In this document: positions 1-12,900 of the stretch, one piece after another
Numbering within the stretch: position 1 is the stretch's first letter
How the letters are laid out: each line of letters opens with the position of its first letter
Assembly (NCBI GenBank): GCA_905182985.1
Contig: CAJJDN010000021.1
Span: 1 to 64,000 of the forward strand
Direction: 5' to 3'
Origin: Paramecium sonneborni
Lineage: Eukaryota > Ciliophora > Oligohymenophorea > Peniculida > Parameciidae
Length of the DNA: 64,000 bases
The notes under the pieces: model-generated
Seen by the model: only the letters and a program-made list of their open reading frames with translations
Database searches by the model: none
Told to the model about the DNA's origin: nothing
Program-made: the position numbers and the translations under genes

Positions 1-57
1 AAACCCAAACCCCAACCCCAAACCCAAACCCAAACCCAAACCCAAACCCAAACCCAA
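1..57. repeat. Macronuclear telomere (C3A3/C4A2 repeats)
   Basis: The first 57 bases are an uninterrupted array of CCCAAA units with two CCCCAA units near the outer end. A mixture of G3T3 and G4T2 telomere repeats is the known pattern of Paramecium macronuclear chromosomes. The array sits at the 5' edge with the C-rich strand reading 5' to 3', as expected for a left chromosome end, and unique DNA starts at about base 58. The right edge of the window is not a telomere. Confidence 0.97.
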
Positions 58-147
58 GCCAAAACATAAAATAAATTTAATTTAATAAGTGAAACTGTTA
101 GAATTTAAATGCTATAAAGAATAATATTTCATCAAGCCTTTACTCAT

Positions 148-1412
148 TCACCATTGTTGCTATCTAAAAATTTTTCTGGATCGACTATATAGATTTAGAG
201 ACATTTTACTTTGAACACCTTCCCCATGAAATTTCAATTTGATCTTCCCATTATAGATTAGATTTCCTGTCACCAATATGCAGAAACCAATTAATTCTAA
301 TACAATTGCCTGCCATCTTGTGTTCTCCCATTATAACTATGGGTCTATCCATGTGATAGCCAATGAAACTACCCATATAATTAATGTTTTTGAAACATCA
401 ACAATTGATCTAAATTAAAATGTTTTTACCTGGCCAGGGAAGAGACATATTTAGTGACTGAAACACCACAAATATTGAACGTTGCTATTGTAAATATACT
501 TAAAATAACCCACAAGAGTAATAAACCACTTGCAAAAATTTGCAAAAAATAAAAATCAGCTCTTTCAAAATAAAACAGATCCGTCATTCGTTTTTATATG
601 CAGATATTATTCATAGAGCTTGGGCATTAAATAAAAGTCAAAGCTACTGCCAAAATAGAATAGACTGAAAAACCCTACAATCCTTCAATACCAACAATTT
701 CAAAAGGGTGTATGTAATAAACATCAAATAATTTCTCTTCAGAAACAAATTTTATTCCATTCATTAGAACTGATAGTAACAGTAATCCAACTGATATAAA
801 GTAAGCAGTTCCAAATTCAGATTTTGAGTCATCATTTTCATTTTTAGGAGGGAAGAAAAATGAACTCATCCCTACTAATGTTATACCTACCAAAACAAAA
901 AAACATCCAAACCATTAATATTTTTTGATATGTCGCTTTAAAAAGCATTTAGACATAATGGCTGTTGAAATGATTGCTCCTCCGCTTAACATTTGATAAA
1001 TTGATGGAGGAAGGTAATTCAACGATATATAAGCCAAGGTTGAGGCAGTTAAATCGCACATCGCTGGAATAGCTATCCAACCATAATTAACTTTCGTTTT
1101 TAATCTATTCTATAAATTTTCATTATTACCCTTTTGCTGCTGCTTCTCTACACTTTTACTTATAATACGGCTTTTTCTTTATATTTAAAAATAATAAAAA
1201 GCATAAAGACTCACAAAAAAAAAATGTAACTGCTTGCATATAAGGATGATTGAATTTTGATGTTTCCCATCCATCCACTGAAACTTTGCTTGTATTTTAT
1301 AATTTATGGACTATAAATAAAAATTGAAATAGGTACCTATTGTATTAGCTGCCCCAGAAAGAATCATAACAGTAATCAAAAGCGTAATGAATGTTGATGA
1401 TTTATCTCCCAT
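148..1412 (-). CDS. SLC35F6-like drug/metabolite transporter
   Basis: A multi-span membrane protein of 397 aa in the nucleotide-sugar/drug-metabolite transporter superfamily, closest to the eukaryotic SLC35F6 group (lysosomal or mitochondrial membranes in animals; substrate uncertain). Family signatures seen are GAANTI near the N terminus, FNHPYMQAVTFF, a helix with LPPSIYQMLSGG, EEKLFDVYYIHPFEIVGIEG in the middle, and RSIVDVSKTLIIWVVSLAI near the C terminus. About ten hydrophobic segments cover the length. Three introns (1311-1336, 26 nt; 1105-1129, 25 nt; 410-429, 20 nt) must be removed, and the exons then total exactly 398 codons including the TGA stop. The first ATG is followed at once by a hydrophobic helix, as in homologues. 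It ends only about 90 bases from the telomere and looks intact. Confidence 0.93.
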
Positions 1413-1796
1413 TAAATTAATAAAATTGCTTAAATAATAATTGAATAGGATTAATTGGAGGATTTTTAATAAAAAAAGAGTTCTGATTGTAATTTAATTA
1501 TAATATCAATTATTTGAAATTAGCTTTTAGATGATAGTACTTAGTTTTGACATAAATTTTTGTCTCTTCTCAAATCTCCAAAAAACAAATTCAAACAAAA
1601 ACTTGGATGAAAATCTTAAAATTTCTTTGCAATTTCTTCTAAATAAAGAAAAAAATTAAGAGAAGAAGAAGAAATAATCCTAAAAAAGTAAAGTTTATCA
1701 AATTTAAAATTGTCTATTTATAATCTTCCCCTGCTATGAAAATAATTTAGATTTAAACAATAGATTGTTAATAATTATATAGAATAATTATCACAA
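1413..1796. other. Intergenic, A+T rich
   Basis: About 380 bases between two minus-strand genes. No domain-bearing frame was seen. It probably holds the promoter of the transporter and the 3' end of the next gene. Confidence 0.6.
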
Positions 1797-3821
1797 TCAA
1801 TAACATTTCGATTTAATCTAGAAAATCCTTTTTGAAGGCTACAGCTTAGCTAACTAAAAGCTTTTCCTATAAATATCCTTCCAATTTGTGTAATCGATAA
1901 TTGGGATATACCAGCAAATCTTATACCATCTTTTACCAACACATTTTCTCTCCCATCTCAAAGTTATGTTTTAATATGATGCATAAACATCAAATGTTAA
2001 AACTTCAATTTAAAAATCTAAAAATATTATGTATTTTTTAGTTTCAATTACTTTATCAACATTATTAAATTTGAATTATGCTACTCCATTCACCGATCCT
2101 TTAAAAATATACCCTTAAACTCCTGCTCGAATATTAATCACATGAACTAAACTGAATTCTCCATAAGCAGTCACTCCTAATGCAGCATAAATTTATCCAG
2201 AAAGTCCTATTTCATTCTCAGTTTATACAGGAGATTCGTTGTATCCCCAAGAATAATTGTAATCAGCCCCTATATTTAAGGGATATCCCATAATCAATAC
2301 GGTAATTTGAAAAATATTCTAAGTACGACTTCCTGATTTATTTACAGATTAGATCGGTTTCCTTTCATATGAAAAATCTTTTTTGTATAAATCTTGGATA
2401 CAATTTGAATTTAGTGAAATACAAGATCTAAGCTATCCTGAAATATCTTCATTTTATAATTGCCCTTTAAATTCTACTACTAATCCAATTTTTTATTTTA
2501 ATACCGTTGCTTCTTTTAAAGTTCTTTTTTAGTTGAAAATTGTAGAATCACATCCTCCTTCTTATTAATCATAATCGGTTTCAGAATACGATTATACATC
2601 TCCATTTTCTTCTTATAATTATCTATTGGCTTACTATAAATTTTTATCTAAGTTTTATTGAGTTTGTATTCTATCCTATATTTCTTCAATTGAATAATAT
2701 TATAAATTTTATAAATTTTAAATTTCAGTCAATGCATTTGTTAAGGCTTCATCTATTGTTGTTTCAACAGTTACTAAATTGGAATCATTAGTGATTTCTG
2801 TTTCTGATTTATCAGTTAAATCTTAAGTTTGTTAATTAATATTTTCTGATTTTATTGTATTATCTAATTTCGAACTTGTTGTTATATGAGAAGAAACTAA
2901 ATAATTATTTTCGTCTAAGCTTGTTTCTTAAGATTATTCAAATTTATCAAATAAATTGATTCCAGAACTTTCTTTCACTTAATTTTATTGTGATATTGTT
3001 TTTTTAACAACAGTTCTACCAAACCAAGACCTTGATTTACTTATTTTAGGAACAAATGCTTATTTGCCAACGTAATAAAGATTTGTAGAATGTTCATCAA
3101 GTAATCTAGTTCCATTACTCTAAGTAATTTCACCCGTTTCAGCAACATTAGGAGCAATATGTATGATATTAGAAACCAAAGGTTAAAGAATTAGATCTGG
3201 AATTTCAAGGGGTATTCCAATCTATTACACTCCTCCAGTTTATTAGTCTGTAATCAATGTTATTAGTGGTACTTCATTTAAATTTCCACATTCATTTTAA
3301 GGAATTCCTTCACAAAAATTGTTACTTTCTGCTGATTTTTATAAAATTCTTAATGATTTTTTAACTTATTAGTCTATTTCAGTATTTTCATTTATCATTT
3401 CATTATATTCCCTTGTTCCATCAGGATTTTATGTAAATGTTCTAACTTTCAATGCAGTTAACATCAACAAACTTGATGCATTTTTCTCATTTAAATCATT
3501 TACGATTCTTTTTGTATTCATTTCTATCTGGGTGCAATTTTATATTTTATCAGATGTATGATACATACATATCTCATCTATTTATAAAAATTCATCCTTT
3601 TAAAATTTCTTTAGTGTTGGGGCAGTCTTTGCGTTTTGACTCAGGTATATTCCCAGAAATATTCCAATACCAATTAAGAAGAAGAAAGTAACTGTGAAAG
3701 AAATCCATTTGCATTTGGAAGTTAGGTATTTCTTTTTCTAGTCTTCAATAACATTGTTGTTGTTTTATGTTTAAGGTATTTATGAGCTTATTTATTACTT
3801 CTCTTCACAATTATCTTCCAT
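1797..3821 (-). CDS. Type II single-span membrane protein, unknown function
   Basis: An uninterrupted 675-codon frame (674 aa) in the ciliate code with no intron. The N-terminal 37 residues are hydrophilic and Q/N rich (cytosolic). One strong membrane helix follows at about residues 38-60 (SFTVTFFFLIGIGIFLGIYL), with lysines on its N-terminal side, so the rest probably faces a lumen or the outside. The ectodomain has scattered cysteines, an E/Q-rich acidic stretch with coiled-coil character at about 330-410, and a C-terminal half with many G, Y and V residues that suggests a beta fold. I do not recognise a named family. The first ATG is used because it precedes the charged tail and helix directly. 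It shares strand with the transporter but is about 385 bases away. Confidence 0.87.
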
Positions 3822-6800
3822 TTAAATAAAACCAAAAAATATTAAAAATGATTATCAGAAAAAAGGAGGTATATGAACCCAAAAGCTGTAGATTTATTTA
3901 CAATTATTCTAGAAAAAATTCCATTCTTAGAAAAAAATTATATTAAATAGAATAAAAATTTTAATTTATTTTGAAATATTAACATTTTTTAGAGTAATTC
4001 TTTTCTTATAAATAAAAATTTGTTATTTACTCTATTTTTAAAATACAGAACTTAAAAAAATTCACAAAATATTTATGAATATATGCCCAGAAAAGTCTCT
4101 ATTTTACATATATTTATTTAAAAATATATTTAAAATTGAAATGAATCTATTATTATTTCTTAAAAAAGGTAGCTATCGAAATTAATTTAGAATTGAAAAA
4201 AAGTTAATCATCTATCAATTGTTCATGAAAAAATAGTCAATTTTCAGAATATTAACTTATAATTGAATAGATAAAATTAGAGACTTTATTGGAAAAAATG
4301 TAATATTATAAAAATTGATTTTATGATTATATTTATTTAATTGTTATTTTTGAAAAATTGAATCAATTCGTAAAAGATAAAAATATTTATTAATACAATA
4401 TTCTTATCCAAAATAAAGAAAGTTAGTCCAAAATTTTAAATACTAGCTTTTTAAATCACAATATTATAGTATATCATATTGCCAATAAAATTTAAACTAT
4501 ATCACAATTCTATAGGAGATTTTCTGGTTGTATAGAAATATAAACACTAAGAACATAATGTTGATCATAAAGGAACAATATTATTACATGTAAAAATATA
4601 GCCACTAAAATCAATTTTATCAATATCAAATTGAATGCTATTGCAGTATCAATAGATTTTGCCCAAAGGTTATGCATCTATATTATAAATATAGAGTAGC
4701 TTCTTCATTCAACAATAATTCGCTATCAACCAAAAAATTATGAATAACAAGAAGAAAGTCTCTAAAAAAATTACTAATACTGCCTCCAAATACACCATTA
4801 CAAATAACTATATTATACAGCCTCCTAACCATAATGAAGAAAATTCAAGAGACCCTTCAGTTGTTATAGATCATTTGCATCACATGCGAAGTTTTATAGA
4901 TTTGTTTGATATTCATGATAAAATTTTTAATAATAAAGATGTTATGCAAGCAATTTAGGCTAGTAAAAATATTCGTTAACTAGATATGTTGAAAACTCAG
5001 CATAGATTTATAAGAATTTGATCTACAATACTTATAATTTTTTTTATATGTTAGTTAATATTGCTTTTTCAAAGATAATTAAGAAGATTCAAGGTTGAAA
5101 TGTTATTAATTTTTTGGGTTATGTATATTTTTCTTGCATTTTCCTAAATCTAATTTAGCACACAAAAAGGGTCATTATTTTGTAAGGTAATTAATTATAC
5201 AACTCATCCAAAATTTCTTTAACACAGCCAATTAATGAACTTTTAATTTGAATAATAATTGTTAAATTTATTTTTGAATTCTACTATCAAGTTTATATAT
5301 TTTTATATGGAAGATGAAATCAAAAGTATAGCATCTTCAGTATAAAGAAAAAAATTTATCTAAAGTTGATGATTTAAAATGATAAAGGTGCTTAAACAAA
5401 ATGACTTAATTCTATAAGAAGTTTTGTGCAAATAAAAGGAAAAATTAATTTTAGCCCGGAGGACTTTTTTGCAAGAATTTTCATCAAGGTAATTTTAATT
5501 ACGTAATGGATTATTAATAGCAAAAAGAAAACAAGAAATTAAGGAATAACACAAATTATGCTGAAGAGTTTGAAAAGATGTATCCAATTTGGTAGAATAG
5601 CCACAGCTATGGTGATCTGTGAAATATTTTTTTTAACCAAATAGGCGTTCATTATGAATTAAGCAAAGGCTTTATATTAACTCAAATGGATAATTAGTGT
5701 TCTTATAACATTATATGAATATTATTAATTGTAAATTGGAATAAATATTGAATTGTATCTAAAATGTAATTATAATACATAACAGAAGGCTAAGCATTAT
5801 CAAAATTTCTAATCAAATCATTCAAATTATAATCTTAAGTTTAGTTATTAAAAACTGATAATCTATAATTAATAGTATATGTATATAAATCTGAAGTATT
5901 ATACTTCTGCTATTAATTTCACAAAATGAATTTTATAGATTTTACATTACACTATCAAAGCAATTGCTTTAAACTTTTAATTAAATCAAGTTTATTTCAT
6001 CAAATTATCATATAATGATATCTATTGATACTTGGCAATAAAATATACTGTTAATTAATTTATCTGATAAAACCATTATTTATTATATTAATATTTTTGT
6101 TCTAAAATAAGAATTTTCATAATTTAATGAAATTATTAATTTTTAACATAATGAAGCCTTACTGTTTTTATGGCTTTAATTTTAATTTGAATAAGTTTGT
6201 TTGTTTTACAAAATGATAAACAAAAGTTATAAATAATTATTTAATATCTTTTTATTATTAATAAATCTTAAACAAAGAACGTAATTAATATGTATTTTGA
6301 GATGGTATATAATTCTTTAAGTTAAGAAAGGGAATCATTTAAGAAAGTTCTGGATATTCAGAAATTTTTCGGTTCTGGAAAAGTTCTAAAAATTTTAATA
6401 ATTTCTTGAAGATAATCAAAATAAAAAATAAGAGAAAAACAAATTTCTTTTTGTGGCTATAATAAATCATTAATGAAGATATCTTACGATGAAAATAGAT
6501 CAATCATGATTAATAATTTGCGAAAGTAAATCTATATATTTAGATTATATTATATTTTAATAGTTTTTAGGGCAGATTTTTCAAAAATTAAGCTTTGAAA
6601 TCAAGTAATCTAATTGATTTTGGTGATGGATTTTGTAGTTAGAAATAAGTAACTAATAATAGTGAATAAAAATGAGAAAAGATTGATTGATAAAATATTG
6701 AGAATTGATATGACAATAAAAAACCAATTCACAATGTACATATTTTTCTAGAATTCAACTACATAGTGATGGGGCATAACATTTATCTGCAATTATCTAA

Positions 6801-7715
6801 AGATTATTTATAGTGGTGGGGTGGATTCAAAAAAGAAAGAGACAAGATAGATTAATGGATTTATTTAAATGATGAATAAATTAGAAATTATGAGCTAAGA
6901 TGTTTTATATTAAGCACAATTTTATTTTTTAAATTCCTTCATTCATTTATTTATAAGAAAAAAATAATAAATTTCCTAATCAAAGGTCCGAATAGAAAAG
7001 TAGAATTATTTGGCATGAATAATTATAAATATATTGATAGACCTAATTTATTGAATTTCTAATTAATTATCAGCTATTTTTCATTATTAATACTAACTGT
7101 GAAGAAATGAAAAATATTTATATCCGAAAACATTGAGTTTATGATCAATAATTTGAATATAAATTTTAAGATACGGACTCTTTTATATTAATTCCTTTTA
7201 AATTTAGGATTTGAAATTATTGATTAGAATTTTCAAGCAATTATAGTTATATTTTGATTGATATAGTTTTGATTAACTTAAAGTTGGAAAATATATTCAC
7301 TTTTATATCTTTTTTTCCTTTAAAACTTCTTATCAATACCATTTAAAAAGTGATCATTCTCTTATACATTTTCTCTAACACTAAATAATCTTTTGAGATT
7401 TATCAATTCAATATTGATTCATCTACATATTCATAAAATTTAGCCACCTTGTTGATCAAATTATTGAAAGACTCATAATACATTAAAATATATTAATCTA
7501 CAATTATTAGTAAAGATTAATAATGGAAGTGAATGAGCATTTAAATATTGATTATAAGAATTTTGCGAGAACAAGCATTTAATATTTTAGATATTCATCA
7601 AATTCAACTAAAATCCATAATCTCAATCATAATCTAAGATATGAAAGGGCAATAATCTCAACTTCATATATAAATATAATAATAAATATAATTTCCATTT
7701 CTTATTCAAAATGGG
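3822..7715. other. Degraded subtelomeric region, no intact gene
   Basis: Almost 4 kb without a frame I can defend. There are many open stretches of 60-120 codons on the plus strand (for example 4630-5020, 5040-5370, 5558-5929 and 6130-6470), some hydrophobic and some charged, but they are broken by TGA codons and frame changes. The stretch 5330-5620 has protein-like composition (one piece reads PGGLFCKNFHQGNFNYVMDY) and may be the remains of a gene. Chance ORFs of this size are expected with a single stop codon, so these are not listed separately. Confidence 0.5.
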
Positions 7716-9011
7716 ATGTCTGTTTGGTATTATTTCTATGCATTTTAAGGCTATTTTGTACATAAAAAAAAAGAAAATTTTACAGAAAGCTAGTTAGCAA
7801 TATCTCAAAAATAGGATGCTTAATAACAAGAGGATGATCGATATAAAAAACAAAAATTATCCGATAATTAAAGTCTAGAAAAAAATATCATGGAAATTTG
7901 GATTAAGGATTGTAATCAATTTAAATATGATCTTATCTAAAACAAAAATGGTAACTATGAAAATGTTCTATTATTCAAAAACATTTAGTTTTATTATGAT
8001 AAAATTAATAGTAAATAGGAAAAATTATATTAAGTAAAGGGATTTATTTATTTAACTGAATATGATCAAAATTTCAATCCAAAGTATAAACTTTAATCAG
8101 GGAATTTTTTAGTCGATTTGAATAAAAGAAAGTTTTAATTAAATGGAGAAGGTATTGAATACTAAGGAAAGTCAAAATTTGTAAAATACGAAGGTAATTT
8201 TAAGGATGGAGAATATATACATGAATAAAAGAAAGCATTTACAAATACTAATTAGAATTAAAAAAAAAATAATCCAAGAATAATTATTATAGATGAGGCA
8301 ACAGGTGAATAGGTTAATGCTTAAAATATAAAAAGACAAAAATAAAAATAAGTCTAAAAAGTTTGGTGTAAGTATAATTAATAAATATCAATTAATGATA
8401 TTAATATTTTGTAAAACTTAAGTTGGATGACTAGTAATATTATTGATAGTTATGTTCTTTAGCTTAACATAGAAAGCGAAAATAAATATTTCAAACTTAA
8501 CGAATTAGAAAAAAAATAAGTTAAACGTATATTATTGTTACCGACTAGTTTAACAACAAATTTTGGCGATTTATTTGATAAACAAAAAGCATATAATTTA
8601 TTAGAATAAGAATTATTAGAATATTCATAAATGAATTTAGACATCACAAAGATTTACAAAAAAATTGGATTTCCAATCAACAAAATTAATTTTCATTGGT
8701 ATTTTCTATTATTTGATGCTGAAAATGGAGAAGTTTAAATCTTTGATTCTACATCAAATACTTATAATTCTTAAGTACACAATAAAAATATAATATAAAC
8801 TTTGGCAGAAGTTCTGAAAATAACAATTTAAAACATAGAAATTCATAAAAAATCAGGTTAATAACGAAACGGTTATTCATGTGGATATTTCATATGCAGT
8901 TTTATGAGGTTTTTATAAGAATAATAATTTTTGAATAATCAAATAGAATATTATTATAAGGAAAATGAAATCATACCAATTTTAAAGAATACAATAGCAA
9001 GAATTAAATGA
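7716..9011 (+). CDS. Ulp1/SENP-type (C48) cysteine protease
   Basis: A 431-aa intronless protein whose C-terminal third is a Ulp1-like peptidase domain. The catalytic order of the family is visible: His in INFHWYFLLFD, Asp in VQIFDSTSN, then Gln and the nucleophile Cys in SGQQRNGYSCGYFICSFM. The family removes SUMO or related modifiers from targets, and all key residues are present, so the enzyme is probably active. The middle region has a MORN-like segment (LNGEGIEYQGKSKFVKYEG, then NFKDGEY), perhaps for membrane or scaffold binding. The exact start is uncertain: the ATG at 7716 opens the frame, but an upstream exon cannot be excluded. The last 104 bases lie inside the duplicated segment described below. 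Confidence 0.9.
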
Positions 9012-9839
9012 TTTATGATATGATATCCTTATAATTATAGATTAGATAATCTTAATTAATAATCTAAAAAATAGAAAATTATATTTCTCACTATAATAAA
9101 TAAATTTTATCCTTTCCTTTAAGAGATTTAACTCTACTTATCAAAATTCTTTAAAAAAATAAAGAAATGATTTTTAGATATTGAATATTGAAAAGGAGGA
9201 ATTTACTCTTAAATATATTTCTGAGAGAAATAAAATTGACATATATTAATTTTTCCCTAAAAAGAAATAATCAGAAAATAAATTTGAATATTGATGTTTG
9301 ATCATTGATTATATTATTAAATTAAAATAACTAAATACAAGTCTATTAATAAATATGTAATTTAAAAAAAAATATCACTGGAGATATTTATGAATTTTTG
9401 TTGGACAAAATATCTGATAAAAACTTAATAAAAAATTCTAAAAAGACAAATTTAACTAGAATAAAATATAAAATTTAAATATTAGCATATTTTTATTAAT
9501 TATATGCGCTAATTTTTTATTAAAAGAGATCTTTCTAGGATATCATAACATTCATATCTTCTTCTAAGATTAATACTAATTATAAAAATGATTTTGATTA
9601 AAAATCCAGATTATTTGATTATTTAAATTTAAGGTTAATTTTAGGTTTATATGCAAATGCAAATCCATTTATAGTTTAAAATGAATGTATTTGAAAATTT
9701 TTATTAATCAAGAGACTTTATAATATACCAATCAATAATGCATACATAAATAGAAGACTTCTACATTAATTTGTAAAATTCTCAATAAAATATCACATTA
9801 ATAAATAATACTAAATTTTTAAAATAATTTAATAAAGTA
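8908..9839. repeat. Direct repeat copy 1 (932 bases)
   Basis: This segment, starting GGTTTTTATAAG inside the 3' end of the protease gene, is repeated without visible difference at 9841-10772. The copies are separated by a single undetermined base at 9840. Perfect identity in fast-evolving A+T-rich intergenic DNA together with the lone N suggests two contig ends that overlap but were not merged. Confidence 0.93.
9012..9839. other. Downstream of protease, unassigned open stretches
   Basis: This holds an open stretch of about 125 codons on the plus strand (roughly 9310-9690) and a shorter one before it (about 9130-9290). They are separated by TGA codons and a frame change, and no domain is recognised. 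The same bases recur in copy 2. Confidence 0.4.
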
Positions 9840-9840
9840 N
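9840..9840. other. Single-base assembly gap (N)
   Basis: One undetermined base exactly at the junction of the two identical 932-base copies. It is probably a contig join made by the assembler. Confidence 0.95.
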
Positions 9841-10772
9841 GGTTTTTATAAGAATAATAATTTTTGAATAATCAAATAGAATATTATTATAAGGAAAATG
9901 AAATCATACCAATTTTAAAGAATACAATAGCAAGAATTAAATGATTTATGATATGATATCCTTATAATTATAGATTAGATAATCTTAATTAATAATCTAA
10001 AAAATAGAAAATTATATTTCTCACTATAATAAATAAATTTTATCCTTTCCTTTAAGAGATTTAACTCTACTTATCAAAATTCTTTAAAAAAATAAAGAAA
10101 TGATTTTTAGATATTGAATATTGAAAAGGAGGAATTTACTCTTAAATATATTTCTGAGAGAAATAAAATTGACATATATTAATTTTTCCCTAAAAAGAAA
10201 TAATCAGAAAATAAATTTGAATATTGATGTTTGATCATTGATTATATTATTAAATTAAAATAACTAAATACAAGTCTATTAATAAATATGTAATTTAAAA
10301 AAAAATATCACTGGAGATATTTATGAATTTTTGTTGGACAAAATATCTGATAAAAACTTAATAAAAAATTCTAAAAAGACAAATTTAACTAGAATAAAAT
10401 ATAAAATTTAAATATTAGCATATTTTTATTAATTATATGCGCTAATTTTTTATTAAAAGAGATCTTTCTAGGATATCATAACATTCATATCTTCTTCTAA
10501 GATTAATACTAATTATAAAAATGATTTTGATTAAAAATCCAGATTATTTGATTATTTAAATTTAAGGTTAATTTTAGGTTTATATGCAAATGCAAATCCA
10601 TTTATAGTTTAAAATGAATGTATTTGAAAATTTTTATTAATCAAGAGACTTTATAATATACCAATCAATAATGCATACATAAATAGAAGACTTCTACATT
10701 AATTTGTAAAATTCTCAATAAAATATCACATTAATAAATAATACTAAATTTTTAAAATAATTTAATAAAGTA
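9841..10772. repeat. Direct repeat copy 2 (932 bases)
   Basis: Second copy of 8908-9839. It begins with a 104-base duplicate of the 3' end of the Ulp1-like gene (stop copy at 9942-9944), which has no 5' part and cannot be a gene. If the duplication is an artefact, the true sequence runs from 9839 directly into 10773. Confidence 0.93.
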
Positions 10773-10994
10773 TAATTCCTCCTCCTCTTATTAAATTAAA
10801 TTTTCAATATTGTGTTATTTGTAATAAAAGATCCTGAAAAGTTTAATTAAATCATTAATAGCAGCTGCTGCAAGAACTGAGTTATCTTTGTTTATTGCAA
10901 GTACATTATTTTGGAAATCTGTTTTTTGAGATTTGTAGTATTTATATATTGATTTTTGATTTAATAAAAATTGTAATAAAAAAAGAACATCCAT
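10665..10994 (-). pseudogene. WD40-family fragment
   Basis: A 110-codon frame whose centre reads NNVLAINKDNSVLAAAAIND followed by LIKLF. This matches the first repeat of the Paramecium WD40 family also present at 37769-39316 and 53925-54959 (CFAIAFNYTR... and CCAIAINHLN... in those genes). No second repeat follows: the frame runs into unrelated sequence in repeat copy 2 and stops. It is therefore a remnant of one WD40 unit, not a working gene. Confidence 0.55.
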
Positions 10995-12900
10995 TGAAGT
11001 TAATAATATAAAATTATGTCGTATTTAATATGAATTCAATTTCTAAATAACAACAATTTCTCGAATTTATGTAATGAATTGTATTTTGATTAGGATCTTT
11101 AAATTTTCAGAAATAGATGAAACTATTAATAAAAAGCATAAAAAATTAATAATTATAGCAATAACATAATTAATTATGAATTTTTATCATATTTAAAGAG
11201 AATTTATTATAAAAAATTCTTTTATTTCTATTAGGATTTGTCTCTAATTGTCATTTTTTCGATCAACACTAATCAATATCTTAATATTTAATATTAAATA
11301 TGGGTAGTTGACACATAATATTTTTTAATTCATAATTTTTTTGAAATTGTTTTTTAAAATATGTAAAATAGTGAATATTAAAAACTTTTTATTTATCCTT
11401 AACAATAAAAGACACCAAAGAAAGGTAAGAATTTTTAGACTCCATTAAAACTTTACAATAGGAACTATCAATTCAAAAAATATTAATAGATCAAGTTTTA
11501 TTAACTTAAGAAACTTTCAACCCATCAAAGTCAGAAGACTGTTATATTTATATATTATAAAATCAAAAACAAAGTCGCTATGAATTAAAAAGAATAAAAA
11601 TAAACTTATTGATAGGAAAGTAATAGTCTATATTTTACTATTTTAGGTAAAAAGCTAGATGGAGATAAATTTGAGACTTTGAGCAAAATAGATATAAGAT
11701 TAGATGAAGGTCTTGTATCGTTTGATTGAAAATCATATTAAAAGAAATAAATTAATCTTTTTTTTTTATTTTGGATTAGAGAGATGAATCTTCGGATGCC
11801 CAATGAAAGTTTATTATTATAAACGAATAATTAGGTTAGAAAATATGAAAAGGATTCTTAAGTAAACGATTAAGCCTTATTAATAGATTTCAAAATATTA
11901 AATTATTATTAAACAAAAAAACTTCTAAAAATTATAGGTACTGATTTTTTGTAAAATTTTTCATATTGCTCATAAGAATGCTTAATAAATTAATAGAAAC
12001 CCTCAAACATCTCGATTTTGCTTAACAAATTGAGTTCTTATAACTTTGAAGTTTATAGAAAAACTTAATTTGAGGGATGTATTTATCAAATATAGTAAAT
12101 AATAAAAAAGTATTAAAATGTTAAAATATCATGAAGTATTTTAATAATAAGATCATTTTTTATAAATTGAAACAAAACAGTGTGGCCTTATAAAAGATAA
12201 AGGTTAGAAAAATAATAGATGTTTGTTGATTATTTATGGTTTTTTGGATCATTATTATAACTAAATAAGGTTGAAATATTGCCCATTTAGGTTAAAAAAT
12301 TTCAAGATAATAGGCAAATTTTTATTTATTAATCTTTGAAATAATTAAGATTTTAATTAATAGAATTAAGTATTGATTTGGCTGGAATAGAAATTAAAAT
12401 TGAATCTAAAAAATCTTCATATAACTTCATAACAATAAAAAGCTATTTAAAATGAAATTAAAGTCTAATTATAATACGAATAGTTAATAATTATAATGCA
12501 TATGATTAGCAATATAAATTGATGCTTAAGATACCGTAAAGGTAACATTTTAAATTATTAATAGGGAACTGTTTAATCATTAATATATTGATATATTTAA
12601 TAAATGCCTAGACATTTAAGGAGTATTTTTTAAAATAAAATTGATTGAAAAATATAAGAAGGCTAACTTATATTAAGATAGGGACTTAAAAATAATACTT
12701 TAGAATTTCGATTCTTTCCTTAAAATAAATAATTTTTTTCTAAACTAATGCTTTAGAAATTCAATTATAAAATTCGGTTTATATATTTAATTTCTATTAA
12801 ATTTTCGCTCTACTTAGAAAATAAAACTAGTAAATGTATAGTAGAATATCTTAAAATCGATTTTTATTAATAATTTAATGATTTATCATTTTCGAAGGAA
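10995..12900. other. Degraded region with broken plus-strand frames
   Basis: Plus-strand open stretches at about 11437-11680, 11787-12133, 12219-12455 and 12515-12900 have partly protein-like composition but are interrupted by TGA and frame changes. A good 27-nt intron-like element (GTAATAG...TTTTAG) sits near 11620-11646, hinting that this was once a real gene. No domain can be named with confidence. Confidence 0.4.

Noticed and set aside
9841..9944. Second copy of the protease gene
   Set aside because: Only the last 104 bases of the gene are present, inside a repeat that is probably an assembly artefact.
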